A DNA stretch of 64,000 nucleotides from an uncultured Winogradskyella sp. (lineage in GTDB: Bacteria > Bacteroidota > Bacteroidia > Flavobacteriales > Flavobacteriaceae). The notes under the pieces are model-generated. The model had not been told where the DNA came from, searched no databases, and saw only the letters and a program-made list of their open reading frames with translations. Numbering within the stretch: the stretch's first letter is position 1; the number at the start of each line of letters is the position of its first letter. Positions 44,114 through 52,309 of the stretch are shown piece by piece. Location of the stretch: positions 496,001 through 560,000 of the forward strand of contig NZ_CANMIW010000002.1 of NCBI RefSeq assembly GCF_947498005.1. Reading direction: 5' to 3'. The translations under genes were made by a program, and so were the position numbers.

Positions 44114-44569
44114 TTATTTGTCGTCTTTTTTACGATTACCGTAAAAATATAGTGAATGATTAGTTATTTGAATATCAAAAACTTCTTCGATAGTTTTTTT
44201 AATAGATTGAATGCGAGGATCACAAAATTCAATAACCTCACCAGTATCTGTTAGAATTACATGATCGTGATTTTTATCGAAATACGATTTTTCATAATGT
44301 GCCTGACTTTGTCCAAATTGATGTTTACGGACTAATGCGCACTCTAACAATAATTCAATAGTGTTATAAAGTGTCGCTCTACTGACGCGATAGTTCTTGT
44401 TTTTCATTTTGATATACAAAGATTCTATATCAAAATGTTCTTCACTTTCGTAGATTTCTTGAAGTATAGCGTAGCGCTCAGGTGTTTTTCTATGACCTTT
44501 TTCTCCTAAAAATTGTGTAAAAACTCGTTTTACAATTTCTTGATTACTTTCTTCTGTTGTTGCATTCAT
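44114..44569 (-). CDS. Fur family transcriptional regulator lacking CxxC zinc sites
   Basis: DNA-binding metalloregulator of 151 residues with the Fur winged helix ([13 protein letters not shown], then [19 protein letters not shown]) and dimerisation domain ([37 protein letters not shown]). The metal-site His residues (HDH) and Glu are kept. Both cysteines of the usual CxxC are missing (LTDTG in place of LxCxxCG) and there is no second CxxC at the C-terminus, so the structural zinc site is absent. It heads an operon with purA. Which metal or peroxide it senses cannot be told. Confidence 0.88.
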   Translation of the reverse strand: MNATTEESNQEIVKRVFTQFLGEKGHRKTPERYAILQEIYESEEHFDIESLYIKMKNKNYRVSRATLYNTIELLLECALVRKHQFGQSQAHYEKSYFDKNHDHVILTDTGEVIEFCDPRIQSIKKTIEEVFDIQITNHSLYFYGNRKKDDK

Positions 44570-44579
44570 AATTAAGGAA

Positions 44580-44587
44580 CAAATTTA
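44580..44587 (-). promoter_or_regulatory. -7 promoter element of the Fur-like regulator and purA
   Basis: Minus-strand TAAATTTG, full -7 consensus, 10 bp from the ATG at 44569. The mRNA would have only about 5 nt of leader. No clear -33 element. Confidence 0.4.
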
Positions 44588-44684
44588 AGTAATTTTTACA
44601 TGATACTTATAATAAAAGTAATGATTAAAAATGAAAGAAATGAACAAGTTTTAAAAACAAGTTATAGTTTTGTAAGTGAGGTGT

Positions 44685-46892
44685 TTAAACTCTTGTAACC
44701 TTGTCAATACCGTTAATTTTTTTAAGGTTGTCAATAAGTTTTTTTAACATGGTTTGATTCTTCACGTCTACAGTGATTTTTCCTGTAAAAACACCATCAT
44801 CACTTGAAAAACTTAGACTTTTCATATTTACATGCATGTTTTCAGAAATAAGTTTAGTGATATGGTTTACTAATCCCATATCATCAATTCCAGATAACTT
44901 TAGTTGTGAGGTGTACACTTGCTGAGAGGAATCTATCCATTTGGCTTGTAGTATTCTATACGCATAGTTTGATTGCAGACTCACTGCATTAGGACAATTT
45001 TTCTTATGAATTTTTATACCGTCATTAATGGTCAAAAACCCAAATACTTTATCACCTGGAATGGGATTACAACAATTAGCTAGTGTGTAATTTAGTTTCT
45101 CTTCTTCTTTACCAAACACAAGCATATCGTATTTAGAAGTTATTTCTTCTTTATGGATATCCTTTGGTACTGAAGGTTTATAGATTTTATTTTTAAAATA
45201 ACTAACAAATGCATTGCTTCGAGATGAAGCAAAACCTTTTAGTTTGGTGTTGTCAATAGTGCCAATTCCAACACGATAAAATAAATCTAAAGATGTATTT
45301 AACTTAAAGTAACTTACTAATTCATTGACAGAACTTTCATTTAAAGTTATTTTAAGTTGTTTTAATTTTCGTCTTAATATCTCTTTTCCTTCCTCTGCTA
45401 TAAGTTTGGTATCGGCATTTAGAGCCGATTTAATTTTACTTCTCGCTCTTGCTGTAGTAGCATAATCTAACCAATTGGCATTGGGTTTTGCATTTTCTGA
45501 GGTCATGATTTCTACACGATCTCCGCTTTGTAACTCATGACTTAAAGGCATTAATTTACCATTGACTTTAGCGCCTCGTGTTTTCATGCCAACTTCGGTA
45601 TGAATACTAAAAGCGAAGTCTAATGGTGTAGCACCTTTTGGTAGTGATTTTAAGTCGCCTTTTGGAGAAAAGACAAATATTTCTTTTGAATATAAATTCA
45701 ATTTAAACTGCTCAACAAAGTCTACAGCATCAGCTTCGTTATTTTCTAAGGCCTCTTGTAGTCTATTTATCCATAAATCGAGATTATCTTCTTTATCATT
45801 AGCATTTTTGTACTTGTAATGTGCAGCATAACCTTTCTCAGCGATCTCGTTCATTCGTTCACTACGTATCTGAACTTCGACCCAACGACTTTTTGGACCA
45901 ACTACTGTAATATGAAGGGCTTCGTAACCGGTTGATTTTGGAGAAGAAATCCAATCTCTTAGTCTAATTGGGTTCGGCGTAAAATGATCTGTAACGATGG
46001 AATAAATTTTCCAAGCCAAGAATTTTTCATTAGCAACATCTGACTTAAAAATAATTCTGATGGCGAACTTATCATAGACTTCCTCAAAAGAGACGCCTTG
46101 TTTAACCATTTTTCTTCGGATACTGAAAATTGATTTAGGTCGTCCTTTAATTTCATAATGCAAGCCTTCTTTGGTTAGTGAGTCATCGATAACTTTTGAG
46201 AACGCTTTAATGTATGCATCTTGATCTTCTTTACTGTCTTTTATTTTTTCTAGAATATCATTATAGACTTCTGGTTCAGTATACTTTAATCCTAAATCTT
46301 CGAGTTCAGTTTTAATATTATATAGTCCAATTCTATGTGCTAATGGTGCGTATATGTATAAAGTTTCTGATGCAATTTTAACTTGTTTGTCTGCACGCAT
46401 AGAATCCATAGTCTGCATATTGTGCAAACGATCTGCAATCTTTATAATAATAACTCTTACGTCATCATTTAAAGTTAATAGCATTTTTCTAAAATTCTCA
46501 GCTTGTAAAGACACGTCCATGTCTTTTTTTAAGGAAGAAATTTTTGTGAGTCCATCTACAATCCTTGCTACAGTTTCTCCGAATAACTGTTCCATGTCAT
46601 CAATAGTATAGTCTGGATTGTCTTCTACCACATCGTGAAGTAATGCGGCAGCGATAGATGTAGCATCTAAACCAATTTCTTGAGCCACAATTTTTGCGAC
46701 AGCAATAGGATGGAAGATATAAGCTTCGCCAGATTTGCGACGTTGATCTTTGTGCGCATCAACAGCCACTTCAAATGCATGACGAATTAATTTCTTATCG
46801 TCATCAGTTAAAGTTTGGTAGCTTACCTTAAGTAATTCTTTGTAAGCTTTTGCAATGGCTTTGTTTTCTTTTTCTATCGCTTCTTCCGTCAT
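44685..46892 (-). CDS. Bifunctional (p)ppGpp synthetase/hydrolase, RelA/SpoT family
   Basis: Makes and degrades the alarmone (p)ppGpp in the stringent response. The 735 residues hold four domains in order: HD hydrolase (HPIAVAKIVAQE, ALLHDVVEDNPDYT, KIADRLHNMQTM), synthetase (DKFAIRIIF, SPKSTGYEALHITV, VEVQIRSERMNEIAEKGYAAHYKYK), TGS (IFVFSPKGDLKSLPKGATPLDFAF), and a C-terminal zinc-finger/ACT region (ANCCNPIPGDKVFGF, then a final ACT). HD residues are intact, so it should be truly bifunctional. It lies 115 bp upstream of the Fur-like gene; no terminator was seen between. Confidence 0.95.
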   Translation of the reverse strand: MTEEAIEKENKAIAKAYKELLKVSYQTLTDDDKKLIRHAFEVAVDAHKDQRRKSGEAYIFHPIAVAKIVAQEIGLDATSIAAALLHDVVEDNPDYTIDDMEQLFGETVARIVDGLTKISSLKKDMDVSLQAENFRKMLLTLNDDVRVIIIKIADRLHNMQTMDSMRADKQVKIASETLYIYAPLAHRIGLYNIKTELEDLGLKYTEPEVYNDILEKIKDSKEDQDAYIKAFSKVIDDSLTKEGLHYEIKGRPKSIFSIRRKMVKQGVSFEEVYDKFAIRIIFKSDVANEKFLAWKIYSIVTDHFTPNPIRLRDWISSPKSTGYEALHITVVGPKSRWVEVQIRSERMNEIAEKGYAAHYKYKNANDKEDNLDLWINRLQEALENNEADAVDFVEQFKLNLYSKEIFVFSPKGDLKSLPKGATPLDFAFSIHTEVGMKTRGAKVNGKLMPLSHELQSGDRVEIMTSENAKPNANWLDYATTARARSKIKSALNADTKLIAEEGKEILRRKLKQLKITLNESSVNELVSYFKLNTSLDLFYRVGIGTIDNTKLKGFASSRSNAFVSYFKNKIYKPSVPKDIHKEEITSKYDMLVFGKEEEKLNYTLANCCNPIPGDKVFGFLTINDGIKIHKKNCPNAVSLQSNYAYRILQAKWIDSSQQVYTSQLKLSGIDDMGLVNHITKLISENMHVNMKSLSFSSDDGVFTGKITVDVKNQTMLKKLIDNLKKINGIDKVTRV

Positions 46893-46984
46893 AGAACTAA
46901 ATTAGTGAAATGCTTTTTAATTGGCAATTGTTTTTTTGAAGTAAATCTGAAGATTAGTTTTAAATCATCTTCAGTTGTTAAGAG

Positions 46985-47467
46985 TTAAATATTAGAAAGA
47001 GTTACTAATCCTATAATTATGAAAAGTAATATAATAGGAGCAAAACTGTTTACGCCTCCTTTTTTAATAATCATTTCATTTTGTATAATGGTGTCTTTAT
47101 TTTCATTCAATATTTTTCTAATATCCTTTTTTGTTTTTGAGATATATAATCCATTTGATAATGTGGCAAATAGAAAACTCCAAATAAACATGCTAATAAA
47201 GTCAATTACTTCATATACAGCATAGGAGATCACTCCTAAACCTAATAACATTTCTTCAATCAACATTTCTGCGAGAATAATTCCAAATACTATTGCAATA
47301 TGAATATACATTTTACGGTAAGCCATCCAAAATATACCAAGAAAAAATGCAGCAACGTTAAATGTAAATTTTTTTCCAGTATTAATTTTGTCCATTTGTT
47401 CTATGTAGTAATCTGCATTTGATTGAAAATAATTTTCGTAATAGATTTTATTTTCTTCTGTTAACAT
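46985..47467 (-). CDS. DUF2628-type membrane protein
   Basis: Protein of 160 residues with a polar N-terminus (about 1-30), then about four transmembrane segments (37-50, 55-75, 85-108 and 142-160), a pattern like DUF2628 (KFTFNVAAFFLGIFWMAYRKMY is the recognisable block). Such proteins often sit beside zinc-ribbon or signalling genes, but no such partner is seen. Single gene between relA/spoT and the SDR gene. Role unknown. Confidence 0.7.
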   Translation of the reverse strand: MLTEENKIYYENYFQSNADYYIEQMDKINTGKKFTFNVAAFFLGIFWMAYRKMYIHIAIVFGIILAEMLIEEMLLGLGVISYAVYEVIDFISMFIWSFLFATLSNGLYISKTKKDIRKILNENKDTIIQNEMIIKKGGVNSFAPIILLFIIIGLVTLSNI

Positions 47468-47633
47468 ATTCTGTAAGAGTTTAAGAGTGATGTAAACTAT
47501 TGAAAGTTTGTATTAAAAAGATGTTTAAATTTTAGAACTACAAGGTATAATAAATTGTGTTATTTTGTTAAATCGTATTGATATAAAAAATGAAGAAGAT
47601 TAACAGAAATTCTAATTTTGCATAAAACAATAA

Positions 47634-47653
47634 AACCCACAATAAAGTGGGTT
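47634..47653 (-). terminator. Rho-independent terminator of the SDR gene
   Basis: A 7-bp stem (AACCCAC/GTGGGTT, 47634-47640 with 47647-47653, 6-nt loop) followed on the minus strand by a T-rich run, 24 bp after the stop codon at 47677. Confidence 0.65.
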
Positions 47654-47676
47654 CTGTTATTATTTTTAATACTAAA

Positions 47677-48396
47677 TTACGGATTAGTAGACCATAAAGA
47701 TGCATTTGCCATCATTGCACGTCTTGGTAATTTTAAACCCGACACAATTAATTCTGCAAAATCTTCAGGTTGTAATACGCTGTCTTCAGAATCTTTATTT
47801 GCAATACCTAAGTCAATTGACATATCTGAAGCAATGGTACTTGGTGTTAATGTACACACTCTAATATTGTTTTTTCTAACCTCTTTCATTAGGGATTGCG
47901 ACATGCCAATAACTGCAAATTTAGATGCTGAATATGCAGAAACCGTTGCATTACCAGTTAAACCAGCAGTTGATGAAACGTTTATAATATCGCCTTCATT
48001 CTTATCAATTAAATGTGGTAAAACCTCTTTAGTTACGTAATACATTCCCATTACGTTGGTCTGTATAATTTGGCTCCATTGGCTAACTTCCATATCTATA
48101 AAAGAACCAAATGCTGCAATACCTGCGTTATTTACTAAGATGTCTATAGAACCTAAAGTGTCTATTAATGTTTTAATGCTTGTCTTAACTTCGTCATAAT
48201 TACTAACATCAAAAGCAGCGTAAGTTGCATTTACACCAAATGCTTTTAATTCTGAAACTGTAGCTTTTAAAGCTTCTTCATTACGGCCTGTAATGGCAAC
48301 ATCAATCCCTTCTTTTGCAAATGCAATGGCAGTTGCTTTTCCGAGACCTCTACTTCCTCCTGTAATTATTGCTTTTCTATTTTTTAACTCTGTCAT
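47677..48396 (-). CDS. Short-chain dehydrogenase/reductase (FabG-like)
   Basis: NAD(P)H-dependent oxidoreductase of 239 residues. Classical SDR motifs are all present: IITGGSRGLGKATA (cofactor), FDVSNYDEV, LVNNAGIAAFG, NVSSTAGLTGN (catalytic Ser) and AYSASKFAVIG (Y-x-x-x-K). Close to 3-oxoacyl-ACP reductase or acetoin/ketoreductases, but isolated from fatty acid genes, so the substrate is not determined. Gly-Arg following the second strand (ITGRNEE) suggests NADPH preference. Single gene with its own terminator. Confidence 0.9.
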   Translation of the reverse strand: MTELKNRKAIITGGSRGLGKATAIAFAKEGIDVAITGRNEEALKATVSELKAFGVNATYAAFDVSNYDEVKTSIKTLIDTLGSIDILVNNAGIAAFGSFIDMEVSQWSQIIQTNVMGMYYVTKEVLPHLIDKNEGDIINVSSTAGLTGNATVSAYSASKFAVIGMSQSLMKEVRKNNIRVCTLTPSTIASDMSIDLGIANKDSEDSVLQPEDFAELIVSGLKLPRRAMMANASLWSTNP

Positions 48397-48509
48397 GATT
48401 TTATGTTTTCTTTAATTCAAAGTTATAAAAATAGCGCTTGCTTTATGTTATAATAATGTGAAGTTAATACACAATTTTCATAAAAAAGGTAGAGGAGACG
48501 TAATTAGGT

Positions 48510-48959
48510 TTAGTTGGCGTGTTTTTTCCAGTATGGTTTGCCGTAACTGCAAAATATCTCTTCGCCTGCATCTATATTTTTAATGGCTTTAATGCAAACG
48601 TTATCGTTGTCATCTAAAGTAATAATGGCATTGTTTTTAAATGAGCTTTCTATTAAACCTTCTGCATCATTGGCATATTTAGCAAAGCAATCAGTATGCA
48701 TGCTATCCATTATTGAGCCATCGAGAAGATTGATGAAATACCTGTCTTCGTTTCGTTGTGCTCTTTTTTCTGCTTCTTGGTTATTAATAATGTCGCCTTG
48801 GAATAATGCAATTATTTCATCTTCAAAAATATCGATAGCAGTAAATAAGCCTTTACCAGCATTTTCAATTTGTGAAGTTTCCGTGTATAAATAATCAGAT
48901 TCTGCTGCTTCAATGATATTTAAGCTGATATAGTCGTCTTCCTTTTTAGAATTATTCAA
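48510..48959 (-). CDS. SET domain protein
   Basis: Protein of 149 residues consisting of little more than a SET domain, the fold of protein lysine methyltransferases. Motifs: GKGLFTAIDIFEDEII (SET start), FAKYANDAEG (the N-H-S-like S-adenosylmethionine/knot motif, here Y-A-N-D), and IKNIDAGEEIFCSYGKPYW (GEEI-YG end). Bacterial SET proteins are thinly spread and mostly of unknown target. The gene starts 15 bp after the M48 protease gene and is probably co-transcribed with it. Substrate unknown. Confidence 0.82.
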   Translation of the reverse strand: MNNSKKEDDYISLNIIEAAESDYLYTETSQIENAGKGLFTAIDIFEDEIIALFQGDIINNQEAEKRAQRNEDRYFINLLDGSIMDSMHTDCFAKYANDAEGLIESSFKNNAIITLDDNDNVCIKAIKNIDAGEEIFCSYGKPYWKKHAN

Positions 48960-48973
48960 GATTTGAGCCGATT

Positions 48974-50206
48974 TTATTTTTTTAAATTTTGAATGCGTTC
49001 TGCAAGTGTAGGATGCGAATAATGCATAAATACATAAGCTTTATGAGGTGTTAAATTACTCAAACTATTTTTAGATAATTTTTTTAATGACGAAATTAAA
49101 GGTCCAGCTTTATAGGTGTTTTTGGCATAATCATCAGCTTGATATTCAAAAACGCGCGACACATAATTCATTATCAGTCCTGTGATTTCTTGTATAGGCG
49201 AATAAAGTAATCCGAAAGCAATCAGTCCAACGTGAAAACTTGGCATCTCAACACCAATTGCGTTTGAGAGCAATGGATTTGAAACAAAAATAGAAAGAAT
49301 AAACAGCGTTAAACCTGTGAGTAGGATAGAAGTTACTAAATTAAAAATAATGTGTTTTCGTTTGTAGTGGCCAACTTCGTGTGCTAAAACAGCAACAATT
49401 TCTTCATCATCTAGGTCATTAACTAAAGTATCATAAAGTGTAACGCGTTTTTCGTTCCCAAATCCAGAAAAATAGGCGTTGGCTTTTGTACTTCGTTTAG
49501 AACCATCGATAATAAAAATCTTTTCGAGATTAAAACCTACAGATTCTGCATAAGCCGAAATTTTAGTGCGCAGTTCGCCTTCTTCTAAAGGGGTTTGTTT
49601 ATTGAATAATGGCACAATGAGTTTAGAGTAAAACATATTCATAAACACAGTAAAAACGGTTACAATTCCCCAAGCATATAACCAAAATTGATTTCCAGTG
49701 ATTTGGTAAAACCAAACAATAAGAGAAACAATACCTCCTCCAAGAATAACGGTCATAAGCAAACCTTTCAGTTTATCTAAAACAAAGGTCTTTTTTGTGG
49801 TTTTATTAAACCCGAATTTCTCTTCAATCACAAAAGTTTTATAATAACCAAAAGGTGTTGTGACGATGTCGCTAGCAATCATAATAATTCCAAAGAAAAT
49901 TAAAGCAATGATGATTGGGTTTTCAGAATAACTTCTAGCAATATTATCGACATATTCAAAACCATCTAAAAGTAAAAACCCTAAGGTTAGAGCAAATGAA
50001 AATAAAGAAGTTCCTAGTCCGAATTTATAATTTACGGTTTTATAGGCTTGGGATTTTTTGTATTCAGTTTCGTCATAAACATCATTTAAAGCTTCTGGAA
50101 TTGGGTCATTGTAATGTTTAGCATTTATGGCATCTAAAACTTTATCTATTATAAAGTTGATGACAATAATAGCTATGATGATGTAAAAAAGTGTGTTTGC
50201 TGTCAT
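48974..50206 (-). CDS. M48 family membrane zinc metalloprotease (Ste24-like)
   Basis: Integral membrane protease of 410 residues with about six to seven transmembrane segments. The zinc site is intact: VLAHEVGHYKRKH (HEVGH at about 276-280) with the third ligand Glu in EYQADDYA, plus the N-terminal M48 region and the conserved SRSTKANAYFSG-like segment (SKRSTKANAYFSGFG). Relatives are CAAX proteases and HtpX. I chose ATG at 50206, 4 bp after the stop of the methyltransferase; an in-frame ATG 22 codons upstream lies inside that gene and adds a non-membrane piece. Substrate unknown. Confidence 0.9.
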   Translation of the reverse strand: MTANTLFYIIIAIIVINFIIDKVLDAINAKHYNDPIPEALNDVYDETEYKKSQAYKTVNYKFGLGTSLFSFALTLGFLLLDGFEYVDNIARSYSENPIIIALIFFGIIMIASDIVTTPFGYYKTFVIEEKFGFNKTTKKTFVLDKLKGLLMTVILGGGIVSLIVWFYQITGNQFWLYAWGIVTVFTVFMNMFYSKLIVPLFNKQTPLEEGELRTKISAYAESVGFNLEKIFIIDGSKRSTKANAYFSGFGNEKRVTLYDTLVNDLDDEEIVAVLAHEVGHYKRKHIIFNLVTSILLTGLTLFILSIFVSNPLLSNAIGVEMPSFHVGLIAFGLLYSPIQEITGLIMNYVSRVFEYQADDYAKNTYKAGPLISSLKKLSKNSLSNLTPHKAYVFMHYSHPTLAERIQNLKK

Positions 50207-50210
50207 TCTG

Positions 50211-51008
50211 TTATTTAAAATCGCGTTGGCGTTTGGCTTCAAAAATAAGAATTCCTGCAGCAACGGAAACATTCATAGAATCAATAACGCCTTGCATTGG
50301 TATGCTAATATTTTGTTTGGCTGCTTTTCGCCATTCTTGAGTTAAACCTGTCGCTTCTGTACCAACAACTATTGCAGTTGGTAAGGTGTAATTTTGTGAG
50401 TGATACGATTCTGATTCTTGAAGTATAGCAGAAAAAATATTGAAATTATACTTATGTAAAAAAGCTATCGCTTCCTCTGAGCTTGCCATGGCAATTTCTG
50501 TAGTAAATACGCAACCAACACTAGAGCGAATAATATTAGGATTATATAAATCGGATTTTGGATTTGCAATAATTACAGCATCAACATTTGCTGCATCTGC
50601 TGTACGCAATAAGGCACCAATATTACCAGGTTTTTCTGGTGCTTCGGCAACTAAAATCAAAGGGTTTTTTGAAGTTAGTTTTAAATCTTCAAGCGCTTGA
50701 GTTTTGGAGTTGACGAGCGCAATAACACCTTCAGTTGTATCTCTATGTGCTAATTTTTGAAACACGTCTTTAGAAATCTCTATAATTTCTATGCCATAAG
50801 CACTCATTGCTTTTGCTTCGCTCTCAGAAAATAAATCAGGAAAAAATAAAAGTGTGTCTACTTTATAACCACCTTTAATGGCAAGGGATAATTCGCGTTT
50901 ACCTTCAATTAAAAATTGATTCGTTTTTTTACGAGCTCTAGATTTTTCCTTCAGAAGAACCAATTGCTTAATTAATGGGTTTTGTGCGCTTGTTATGGAT
51001 TTAATCAT
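50211..51008 (-). CDS. TrmH/SpoU family RNA 2'-O-methyltransferase
   Basis: SPOUT enzyme of 265 residues that methylates a ribose 2'-OH in tRNA or rRNA. N-terminal substrate-binding domain: ITSAQNPLIKQLVLLKEKSRARK and FLIEGKRELSLAI. The knotted catalytic domain has APEKPGNIGALLRTADAANVDAVI, SVGCVFTTEI, VVGTEATGLTQEW and ISIPMQGVIDSMNVSVAAGILIFE, the three SpoU motifs. First gene of a run with the M48 protease and the SET protein (4-bp and 14-bp gaps). Exact target base unknown. Confidence 0.93.
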   Translation of the reverse strand: MIKSITSAQNPLIKQLVLLKEKSRARKKTNQFLIEGKRELSLAIKGGYKVDTLLFFPDLFSESEAKAMSAYGIEIIEISKDVFQKLAHRDTTEGVIALVNSKTQALEDLKLTSKNPLILVAEAPEKPGNIGALLRTADAANVDAVIIANPKSDLYNPNIIRSSVGCVFTTEIAMASSEEAIAFLHKYNFNIFSAILQESESYHSQNYTLPTAIVVGTEATGLTQEWRKAAKQNISIPMQGVIDSMNVSVAAGILIFEAKRQRDFK

Positions 51009-51338
51009 ATAAAATAGTTATCGTATTTAAAGATACTTTTTAATTAAGAATTATGCTCTTAAAGAACTGTAAAGTTAAGAATTTACTGTGTTCGTTTTAA
51101 TTTTTTAGTAAGAAGTCTTCAAACTAAAATTATATGGTTTTATAACGTACGAGCACATATTAATTTGGGACATATTTCCAAAAAAAAATAATGTATCTGC
51201 ATTTTGGAGCAATTATTGATTAATAAAAAATAGTTGTGACAATCTTAGATTATTATGGTCTAATAATTAGGATATGCGGATGGGGAAAACACCTTTTGGC
51301 TTGTTATATTAATAAAAAAAAGAACTTCGTTTAAATAG
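51009..51338. other. Divergent intergenic region, 330 bases
   Basis: AT-rich region between the SpoU methyltransferase (-) and a secreted unknown (+). On the minus strand TATCTTTA (51035-51028) is one base off the -7 consensus, without a -33 match. On the plus strand TTTG near 51297 lacks a good -7 partner. Nothing else recognisable. Confidence 0.4.
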
Positions 51339-52130
51339 TTGAAAATGAAAATAATGATTAAAACATATTGCTTTATTATTTTTTTAATAACCAGTTTGTT
51401 TTCATTTGGTCAAAAAATCTTTTTTCAAAAAAATATAAATTCTACAGCCCAGAATATTTTAGAAGTACAAAAATTAAATATAAGTGGCGATAGTCTTATT
51501 CTAGAAAGTAATCAATTGAAAATAATAGAAGTAGATATACTTAATGATGAGTATTTGCAGACAATTAGAGTAGATAGTTTAGAGGCTAAGATTGGTCTAA
51601 ATCATTTGCCATATGGAAATTATGTAATTCAAACCAAAGTAAAAAATCACAATATTGTAATGTATCTTGAGAAGATAAAAGATTTAGACTCAGATATCAG
51701 CTATGTAGATATACAACTTAAAGAAAAAATGAGACATATATCTAAATTACCTATTGAGGTTGATGGTAAATACTTTTCATTTTATCGAAATACACTCGAG
51801 AATCAAATTGAAGAAAAGAAGATGTATTGGGTGGTATCAGAAACTAATTCTTCATTTTCATCGACTAAAACTATGGGTTTAAAATATCCTGAAGAAATAA
51901 TTGATTTAATTGTCAAAGTAAAATTAGAAGAACGTACTGAGGTTGGAAAAAATAATAAACTATTGATTTTTGAAGTTTATGATACGGCAGAATTTATGAG
52001 TAGACAACTTAGAAATCGAAAGTATTATGAAAAAGGAAATTCTACATTTTTTAACGTGATACCATTTTATAGTTCTGAAGACGTAATGGCCAATACTTCT
52101 AACAATAATCTCACTTATAATAAATTCTAA
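51339..52130 (+). CDS. Secreted protein of unknown function
   Basis: I do not recognise this 263-residue protein. It has a signal peptide (MKMKIMIKTYCF through SLFSFGQ, about 25 residues; ATG at 51345 would work as well). The mature part looks like beta structure, with one segment near 75-108 (GLNHLPYGNYVIQTK) that recalls the LPxGxY turn of T9SS type A sorting domains, though here it lies in the middle of the protein. The C-terminus has no sorting signal. It precedes the type A sorted protein on the same strand by 179 bp and may be linked with it. Role unknown. Confidence 0.75.
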   Translation: MKMKIMIKTYCFIIFLITSLFSFGQKIFFQKNINSTAQNILEVQKLNISGDSLILESNQLKIIEVDILNDEYLQTIRVDSLEAKIGLNHLPYGNYVIQTKVKNHNIVMYLEKIKDLDSDISYVDIQLKEKMRHISKLPIEVDGKYFSFYRNTLENQIEEKKMYWVVSETNSSFSSTKTMGLKYPEEIIDLIVKVKLEERTEVGKNNKLLIFEVYDTAEFMSRQLRNRKYYEKGNSTFFNVIPFYSSEDVMANTSNNNLTYNKF

Positions 52131-52309
52131 TTGTTTAGACGCTCTCTAGTTATTAATACGTTTTGCTAACATTCTTAGTGTTTAAAGGTTTAGTAATTAA
52201 CTTATTTTGATAGTAATTAAATTGATTTAATTTAAATAATTTATTCTTAAGGTTGTAGGTGTTTTTTTGTTTAACTTGTTTTATAGTTAAATCATCAATC
52301 CAACCAATT

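Noticed and set aside
50207..50272. Upstream ATG for the M48 protease
   Set aside because: It lies inside the coding sequence of the methyltransferase and adds 22 residues that do not fit the membrane start; ATG at 50206 is 4 bp after the stop.
52259..52309. GTG start for the type A surface protein
   Set aside because: It would put 17 residues before the signal peptide; ATG at 52310 starts with a normal one.
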